DNA of 64,000 bases from Chloroflexota bacterium. GTDB taxonomy: Bacteria; Chloroflexota; UBA11872; VXNJ01. The stretch lies in the NCBI GenBank assembly GCA_026707405.1, contig JAPOWW010000020.1, positions 62,001 to 126,000 on the forward strand, written 5' to 3'. A model generated the notes under the pieces. That model made no database searches. It was not told where the DNA came from and saw only the letters and a program-made list of their open reading frames with translations. This document shows, piece after piece, positions 58,791 through 64,000 of this stretch. Every line of letters begins with the position of its first letter. Within the stretch, counting starts at the first letter, position 1. A program made the position numbers and the translations under genes.

Positions 58791-60998
58791 ATGCAACTGT
58801 TTCTGGCCGCTGGCCTGATGGCCGGAGTGGCCGCGATGCTCCGCTGGGGGCCGTCGCTGGGAATAGTGCCGGTCTTGGCCGTCGTCGCCCTCGCGCTCGG
58901 GCTGTGGCGGCGGCCCAAGGCAACAGTAGCTGGGCTGGTGCTGCTGGCTTTCGGGCTGGGTATGGTCCGAGCCGCAACCCACCAGTCTGTGCAGCCGCCC
59001 TCGATCGATTCCTTCGAACAAGGTATCGAGGTCCATCTCACCGGGCGCATAGTCCGTCCTCCCGATATCGAAAAGCGCCGGCCACTCACGCTCGATATCC
59101 GCTCAGCCGACCCTGTTTACGCTGGCTCCGACAGTTCGCGTGCCGTCGGCGGAAGGGTCGACGTTTATTCGTTTTCGCCCCTCTACTCCGAAGGCCAGGA
59201 ACTGGATGTAAGCGGGATACTCCGGCTCTACGACCCGCCGCCCTCCGATCCCAGGCGATTCCCCATAGGCCGGATCGACCGCCCCGTGGTCGAAATCCGT
59301 CCCGGCTCCGGCGGCGGCGCGACCGGCCTGCTGGCCGAAGTCCGCAATCGCGTCGACCAAGCCATCAAGCTGGCGCTACCAGAACCTCACTCGGCGCTGC
59401 TCTCGGCGATCTTGCTCGGAATACGGTCCGAAATCCCGCGCCCGCTGATGAACGACATGAACGCCGCGGGCCTGACCCACCTGATCGCCATTTCGGGCTA
59501 CAACGTCACGCTGCTGGCGATAGTGATCCGGCGTCTCGCCGGTGTATTGCTCGGCAGAAGGGCGATTTTCGTTGTAATGGCCCTGCTGCCGGTCTACGCC
59601 ATCCTGGTAGGAGCCGACCCGCCCGTCGTGCGAGCGACGATCATGGCGGAGCTCGTCCTGTTCGCCTGGATCGTAGGACGCGAGAGCCATCTCCTGACCA
59701 CCCTCATGCTCTCGGCCGCCGCGATGACGCTCGTCGACCCGGAAATCCTGGGACAGGCCAGCTTCCAGCTTTCGTTCGTCGCTACGCTCGGACTCGTTAC
59801 GCTGGCCCCGCGCATATCCGCGGCCCTCGGTTTCATGCCCCGGCTCCTGGCGGAGGTGATCGCCGTGGCCGTCGCCGCGCAAATCCTGGTGTCGCCGCTG
59901 CTCGCCGTCCATTTCGGCAGGCTCAGCTTGCTCGCCGTGCCCGCGAACGTAATGGCCACCCCGGTATCGCCGCTCGTGATGTCGAGCGGGGCGTTAACGT
60001 CGTTCTGGTCGCTCACGGGACTGCCGGGCCGGGAGCTTGTGGGATTGTCGGCCTGGATGCCGTTGGAATACCTAATCTGGCTATCGCGCTTCTGGGGCAG
60101 CCTGCCGCTGTCCCAGGTCCGCATACCGCCGGTCCCCGAATGGACAGTCGCTTTGTCCTATGTAGCGATCGGCGGCCTTATCTGGTTCGCCTCCCGCCGC
60201 TCCGTTCGAGAGTCGCTTGAGCGGTTCAAGCCGCGGAAGTGGATTGCTGGCACCGTCGCTGTAGGAGCCCTGCTTGTTCTGCCTTCCACGTCGGCGATCG
60301 CGGCGGTGGTGCCCGACAACCCGGGGCTCCGGCTTACCGTCCTGCTCTACGGACCTGCGCCGACCATCTACGGCAGAACCGAGTCGGGAGCCAATTTCGT
60401 CATCGCCGGCTCGGCCCACAGCTCTTACCGGATCGACCGTCTCTTCCCATTCCATGATTCGGATATCGACGTCTTGATGCTTCGTGACACCGGCCCAAGC
60501 TCGACTAACCTCACCGCCGCCGTCGCCGAGCGCCGCAAAGTCTTCCGGGTCTGGGCGGTCCCTCTGGACATGCCGGACAAGGTGCGGCTGGAAGGCCCTC
60601 CGCCGAGCATCGGGATCGACCCGCGCACCACCGTTGAGGTGCTGTGGAGTCCGGGCCGGTCCGCCGACCCTGCTTTGCGGATCAACTCGAACGGCTTATC
60701 GATTCTCATACCGCCGCTCGGCGCGCCTCCCATCGACCCGCCGTCCGCTTGGCGGGCTACGGTCTTGCTGCTCCCACAGCGCTACCACCCCGGCTACACC
60801 GACCCTGACTTCCTGAAGCGCACGGGCATCGAAACCGTGGTCGCCGCCAACGGTCCTCGTGGACGAACGGTTGTCGTCTCCGCCCGGGCCCTGAGCCAGG
60901 GCACGGCGCCGATGTCCCTCGGTGTACGCTCCGAAACGACCGCTCCTGTAGCATTTACGTGGGACGGGACCGGTTACACGATCGAGTTCGCCGAGTAG
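58791..60998 (+). CDS. comEC: competence protein ComEC with degenerate C-terminal domain
   Basis: A 735-residue DNA channel. The N-terminal region has three helices and an OB-like domain ('HLTGRIVRPPDIEKRRPLTL'); the Competence core 'ALLSAILLGIRSEIPRPLMNDMNAAGLTHLIAISGYNVTLLA' and about eight more helices follow. The last 220 residues should be a metallo-beta-lactamase-type nuclease, but its 'DVGQGDA' and H-x-H-x-D-H motifs are absent: the matching stretch reads 'DIDVLMLRDTGPSSTNLTAAV'. Channel function is likely retained and nuclease lost. DNA strand degradation would then need another protein. Confidence 0.92.
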   Translation: MQLFLAAGLMAGVAAMLRWGPSLGIVPVLAVVALALGLWRRPKATVAGLVLLAFGLGMVRAATHQSVQPPSIDSFEQGIEVHLTGRIVRPPDIEKRRPLTLDIRSADPVYAGSDSSRAVGGRVDVYSFSPLYSEGQELDVSGILRLYDPPPSDPRRFPIGRIDRPVVEIRPGSGGGATGLLAEVRNRVDQAIKLALPEPHSALLSAILLGIRSEIPRPLMNDMNAAGLTHLIAISGYNVTLLAIVIRRLAGVLLGRRAIFVVMALLPVYAILVGADPPVVRATIMAELVLFAWIVGRESHLLTTLMLSAAAMTLVDPEILGQASFQLSFVATLGLVTLAPRISAALGFMPRLLAEVIAVAVAAQILVSPLLAVHFGRLSLLAVPANVMATPVSPLVMSSGALTSFWSLTGLPGRELVGLSAWMPLEYLIWLSRFWGSLPLSQVRIPPVPEWTVALSYVAIGGLIWFASRRSVRESLERFKPRKWIAGTVAVGALLVLPSTSAIAAVVPDNPGLRLTVLLYGPAPTIYGRTESGANFVIAGSAHSSYRIDRLFPFHDSDIDVLMLRDTGPSSTNLTAAVAERRKVFRVWAVPLDMPDKVRLEGPPPSIGIDPRTTVEVLWSPGRSADPALRINSNGLSILIPPLGAPPIDPPSAWRATVLLLPQRYHPGYTDPDFLKRTGIETVVAANGPRGRTVVVSARALSQGTAPMSLGVRSETTAPVAFTWDGTGYTIEFAE

Positions 60999-61050
60999 AG
61001 CGCGGGCCTCAACGGAGGCTCGCCAGTCGCTGCGCGGCGCGGAGGAATCA

Positions 61051-61860
61051 GTGTCCTCGAAAATCTGTTTTGTCGGCGCGGGCGCGATGGGAAGCGCGGC
61101 GATCCGCGGCCTGCTTAAGAACGAGGTCTACGACCAGAGCCAGGTCGTCGCGTGCGACGTTTCGGGCGATATACGGGCGAGGGTCGAGTCTGACCTGGGC
61201 GTCTCGACCACCGGCAATCTGGATGAGGCCATAGAAGGCGTCGACACGGTGCTAGTCGCCGTAAAGCCTCAGGACCTCGCCGTCGCGGGCGCGTCGCTGC
61301 GCGTGGGCCTGTTGCCCGATCAGCTCGTCATCTCAATAGTCGCTGGGGCGAGTCTGAGTACCTTGCGCGCGGTCACCGGTACGGATCGCGTCGTCCGCGC
61401 CATGCCCAATACCCCCACGCAAATCGGACGCGGCGTCACGCTCTGGACCGCCGCCCATGGAGTTGAAGAGGACGATCTCAAGAGGACCATTCGCATACTC
61501 GGAGCGCTCGGCGCGGAGATATTCACCAAGGACGAGCGCCATCTCGACATGGCTACCGCCGTCAGCGCCAGCGGCCCCGCCTACGCGCTGCTCGTGCTTG
61601 AAGCGTGGATCGACGCCGCCGTCGGCATCGGGCTTCCCAGGGACCTCGCTTACCGCCTCGCCATCGAGACGATCCAGGGGACGATGGCGCTGGTCGAGAG
61701 CGGGGGGAGACACCCCGCCGACCTGCGCGGCGACGTCACCTCGCCCGGCGGCACCACGGCGGCGGCGCTGCACGAGATGGAGCGCGGAGCGCTCCGCGCC
61801 ACGTTCTCCAACGCTATCGAGGCCGCCTACCGCCGGTCGCGGGAGCTTGGCAGCGGCTGA
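61051..61860 (+). CDS. proC: pyrroline-5-carboxylate reductase
   Basis: A 269-residue enzyme making proline with NAD(P)H. 'ICFVGAGAMGSAAIRGLL' (Rossmann), 'VLVAVKPQDLAVAG', 'VISIVAGASLSTL', 'VVRAMPNTPTQIGRGVT', 'AVSASGPAYALLVLEAWIDA' and 'DVTSPGGTTAAALHEME' are signatures. GTG start with GGAGGA upstream. Follows comEC by 52 bases. Length is normal. Confidence 0.96.
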   Translation: MSSKICFVGAGAMGSAAIRGLLKNEVYDQSQVVACDVSGDIRARVESDLGVSTTGNLDEAIEGVDTVLVAVKPQDLAVAGASLRVGLLPDQLVISIVAGASLSTLRAVTGTDRVVRAMPNTPTQIGRGVTLWTAAHGVEEDDLKRTIRILGALGAEIFTKDERHLDMATAVSASGPAYALLVLEAWIDAAVGIGLPRDLAYRLAIETIQGTMALVESGGRHPADLRGDVTSPGGTTAAALHEMERGALRATFSNAIEAAYRRSRELGSG

Positions 61861-61952
61861 GCGGCTAAAGCAGTCCGATAGGGAAAAGGCGGTCAGACGT
61901 GCGCCCTCTCGCCCGTATCCGCCCGCGCCAATAGACTTTCCTATGAGAACAT

Positions 61953-63308
61953 TTGCGAAAGCGGACTGAGCGCTTGTCCAAGTCAATCGAAGACCTGGCC
62001 GCCTCGATAACCGACGCCGTCGCTGGCCGGGAAGTGACCTCCGGTCCCGCCCTGGACGAATGGTCGGTGGACGGCCTGTCGCCGCAGGTCTGCGTCGAGC
62101 CGCATAGCGCCGAGGAGATGGCCGCCGTCCTAAAGGCCGCCGACGACGCCCGTGCCGCGGTCGTACCGCGCGGCTCCGGCACCAAGCTGGCGCTCGGCAA
62201 CGTCCCTTCCGACTACCGGATAAGCGTCTCCACGGCTCGTCTCGACAAGGTCCTCGAATACACCCCCGCCGACATGACGGTCTCCGTGCAAGCCGGCATC
62301 ACGCTCGCCGAGCTGCAAAAGATCCTCGCCCAGGAGAACCAGTTTCTGCCGCTCGACCCTCCCTACGGCGAGACCGCGACCATCGGTGGAGTCCTCGCCG
62401 CGAACAGCAGCGGACCGCTCCGCGCCGCCTACGGCACGGCCAGGGACCTGCTCATTGGTATCAGGGTGGCGCATCCCGACGGACTCGTAACCAAGGCCGG
62501 CGGCAAGGTCGTAAAGAACGTCACCGGCTACGACCTCAACAAGCTCTACACGGGCTCCCTGGGAACTCTGGGCGTGATCGTCGAGGCCAACTTCAAGCTC
62601 CAGCCTTTCCCGGCGGTGCAAAGGAGCGTTCTGGCGGTGATGCAGCCCGATGCCGCCTCGAACGCCGTCGACGCGCTGGTCGATTCTGTCCTCATGCCGA
62701 GCGCCGTGGATCTTTTCGACTCCCGCGCCCTGAGCCGCCTCTCCCCCAACGCGAACGGCGGGCGGGGACTGCTCGTAAAATTCGGCGGCAACGCCAAGGC
62801 GGTGGACAGGCAGATTCGCGACATCCGGTCGATCTGCTCCGAGGCCACCCACATAGACGTATTAAGTGGCGAGGAGCAGGAGTTGGTCTGGAACAACGCG
62901 CGCGAGTTGCAGGTCGCGGCGGCAGCCGCCGGAGCGGCTGTCTGCAAGATATCCGTGCTTTCCTCGGAAGTTCCCCAGGTGTTCGACGAGGTCCGGCCCG
63001 CTGCGGATTCGGCCGGTCTGGAAGCGATGGTCTGGGGCAGGGCTGTGAACGGAATCTGCCACGCCGCGATCTACGGGGCCGACTCCGACCCGGCGGCCGT
63101 AAGGTCGGCGATAGAACTGCTTCGCAGCCGGCTCGGCGGCGGGTCTAGGTCCGTCGTCGTGGAGTCCTGCCCGCCCGCCGTCAAGGATGGCCTCGACGTT
63201 TGGGGCGACACCGTCGATCCCGTCGCGCTGCGGATCATGAAGTCCATCAAGCAGAAGTTCGATCCGAACTACACCCTCAACCCCGGCCGCTTCGTGGGGG
63301 GAATTTGA
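61953..63308 (+). CDS. FAD-linked glycolate oxidase-like subunit (GlcD/GlcE type)
   Basis: About 451 residues. FAD-binding type 4 domain: 'EEMAAVLKAADDARAAVVPRGSGTKLALG', 'TVSVQAGITLAELQKILAQENQFLPLDPP', 'TIGGVLAANSSGPLRAAYGTARDLLIG', 'GKVVKNVTGYDLNKLYTGSLGTLGVI'. The C-terminal cap ends 'MKSIKQKFDPNYTLNPGRF'. It would oxidise glycolate, lactate or a related 2-hydroxy acid and hand electrons to the Fe-S partner that starts at the next base. TTG at 61953 or 61974. Closest in length to GlcE-type truncated proteins. Confidence 0.9.
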   Translation: MRKRTERLSKSIEDLAASITDAVAGREVTSGPALDEWSVDGLSPQVCVEPHSAEEMAAVLKAADDARAAVVPRGSGTKLALGNVPSDYRISVSTARLDKVLEYTPADMTVSVQAGITLAELQKILAQENQFLPLDPPYGETATIGGVLAANSSGPLRAAYGTARDLLIGIRVAHPDGLVTKAGGKVVKNVTGYDLNKLYTGSLGTLGVIVEANFKLQPFPAVQRSVLAVMQPDAASNAVDALVDSVLMPSAVDLFDSRALSRLSPNANGGRGLLVKFGGNAKAVDRQIRDIRSICSEATHIDVLSGEEQELVWNNARELQVAAAAAGAAVCKISVLSSEVPQVFDEVRPAADSAGLEAMVWGRAVNGICHAAIYGADSDPAAVRSAIELLRSRLGGGSRSVVVESCPPAVKDGLDVWGDTVDPVALRIMKSIKQKFDPNYTLNPGRFVGGI

Positions 63309-64000
63309 TTGGCCACGGAAACCCAAATGCCGCTTGAAGAAATGGTCGGCTTCACCGACATCGACGCGCCCGACCCCCGGCTCATTAACACGTGCATCCA
63401 CTGCGGACTCTGCCTCAACGAGTGCCCCACCTACCGGCTGCTGCGGGTCGAGATGGACTCCCCCCGCGGCAGGATCCAGCTAATCAAGGCGGTGGACGAA
63501 AGCCGTCTGTCGCTCACGGAGGAATCGTTCGCCAAGCACATCTACCTCTGCCTCGACTGCCGCGGATGCGAGACCGCCTGCCCGTCCGGCGTCCAGTACG
63601 GCCCGCTCGTCGAGGCCGCGCGCAGCCAGTTGACCGCCGCCGGAAACGTGCCCAAGGGCATCCGCGTCGCCAACTTCGTTCTGCGTCACCTGTTTAGGAC
63701 GCCCCGCCGGCTCAAGCTCGCCGCCCGCATGTTGCGGTTCTATCAGCGTTCGGGATTGCAGCGACTCGTCCGCGCCAGCGGCGTACTAAAGCTCCTGCCC
63801 GGCAAAATGGCCGACGCCGAAGCCCTTACTCCGGTGATCTCCGACCGGTTCGTCGACGCCGGCGCGGTAGAGCGCGTGCCCGCCCAGGGCGAGACGCGCC
63901 ATCGCGTCGCCTTCCTGTCGGGATGCATCATGAGCGTCGCGTTCTCGGAAGTCCACGAAGCCTCGCTCCGTGTCCTGTCCCGCGCCGGCTGCGAGGTCGT
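63309..64000 (+). CDS. Fe-S subunit of glycolate oxidase type (GlcF-like), partial
   Basis: Truncated by the window end; 230 codons visible. Two ferredoxin motifs: 'CIHCGLCLNECP' (Cys29, 32, 35, 39) and 'CLDCRGCETACP' (Cys81, 84, 87, 91) hold two 4Fe-4S clusters; the first CCG domain begins at 'RVAFLSGCIMSVAF'. It starts with TTG directly after the stop of the FAD subunit, or ATG at 63327. This is the electron-transfer partner of the FAD protein, passing electrons to quinones or other carriers. Further genes such as the rest of the oxidase should lie beyond 64000. Confidence 0.93.
   Translation, partial: MATETQMPLEEMVGFTDIDAPDPRLINTCIHCGLCLNECPTYRLLRVEMDSPRGRIQLIKAVDESRLSLTEESFAKHIYLCLDCRGCETACPSGVQYGPLVEAARSQLTAAGNVPKGIRVANFVLRHLFRTPRRLKLAARMLRFYQRSGLQRLVRASGVLKLLPGKMADAEALTPVISDRFVDAGAVERVPAQGETRHRVAFLSGCIMSVAFSEVHEASLRVLSRAGCEV

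Overview
This is a high-GC, gene-dense bacterial chromosome segment with many GTG and TTG starts and tightly packed, often overlapping genes. Housekeeping content (yidC-yidD-rnpA-rpmH, yvcK-gap-pgk, ftsZ, pyr genes), secreted proteins with Pro/Thr/Ala-rich linkers after a lipoprotein signal, and a YvcK with an N-terminal membrane anchor suggest a member of the Chloroflexota. That assignment is inference, since no rRNA is present. The code is standard: TGA ends many genes (pgk, carA, rnpA), which matters for one gene described below.

Layout. 1-1278: yidC (partial), yidD, rnpA, rpmH and a DUF503 gene on the minus strand. 1524-5208: yvcK, gap and pgk on the plus strand, a central-carbon block. 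5338-6153: a minus-strand lipoprotein whose thioredoxin domain has an in-frame TGA exactly where the first cysteine of W-C-x-x-C should be, so it reads W-Sec-P-S-C and is a strong selenoprotein candidate. 6507-8047: a PLP-dependent histidine-decarboxylase-like enzyme and a double-ACT protein with a terminator. 8088-11440: a small accessory island around tRNA-Ala(GGC) holding a HigBA toxin-antitoxin pair, a CBS-HEPN protein and a PD-(D/E)XK nuclease-like protein. 11581-20673: catabolic enzymes (hydroxyisobutyrate-dehydrogenase-like, class III aminotransferase, mannonate-dehydratase-like, methyltransferase, esterase, GH38-like). 20788-23687: a second accessory patch, visibly lower in GC, with an ATPase/nuclease gene pair and a collagen-repeat lipoprotein carrying a dead trypsin fold.

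24931-35333 is a minus-strand surface-polysaccharide operon: Wzm/Wzt ABC exporter, two glycosyltransferases, a methyltransferase, a large polytopic membrane protein, a Trm112-like protein and a radical SAM/SPASM enzyme, mostly joined by 4-base overlaps. Four of these proteins carry what looks like the same beta-rich accessory module, at the C-terminus in two and inserted within the catalytic fold in the other two.

35501-48159 is nucleotide metabolism: a degenerate metallo-beta-lactamase-fold protein, pyrG, purA, then pyrR-pyrB-pyrC-carA-carB-pyrK. pyrR is preceded by a TATAAT box, a PyrR-binding-type hairpin that sequesters a Shine-Dalgarno sequence, a 25-codon leader ORF and an intrinsic terminator inside that ORF. 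48194-53453 holds an EamA transporter, a GAF/GAF histidine kinase and a secreted protease with RCC1-like repeats. 53704-64000 holds ftsZ and parA (minus), pyrD, a YchF-like GTPase with an altered P-loop (minus), comEA, comEC with a degenerate C-terminal domain, proC, and a glycolate-oxidase-type FAD/Fe-S pair cut by the window end.

The sequence was read by eye. Domain boundaries are approximate, and family names rest on recognised motifs rather than on database searches.
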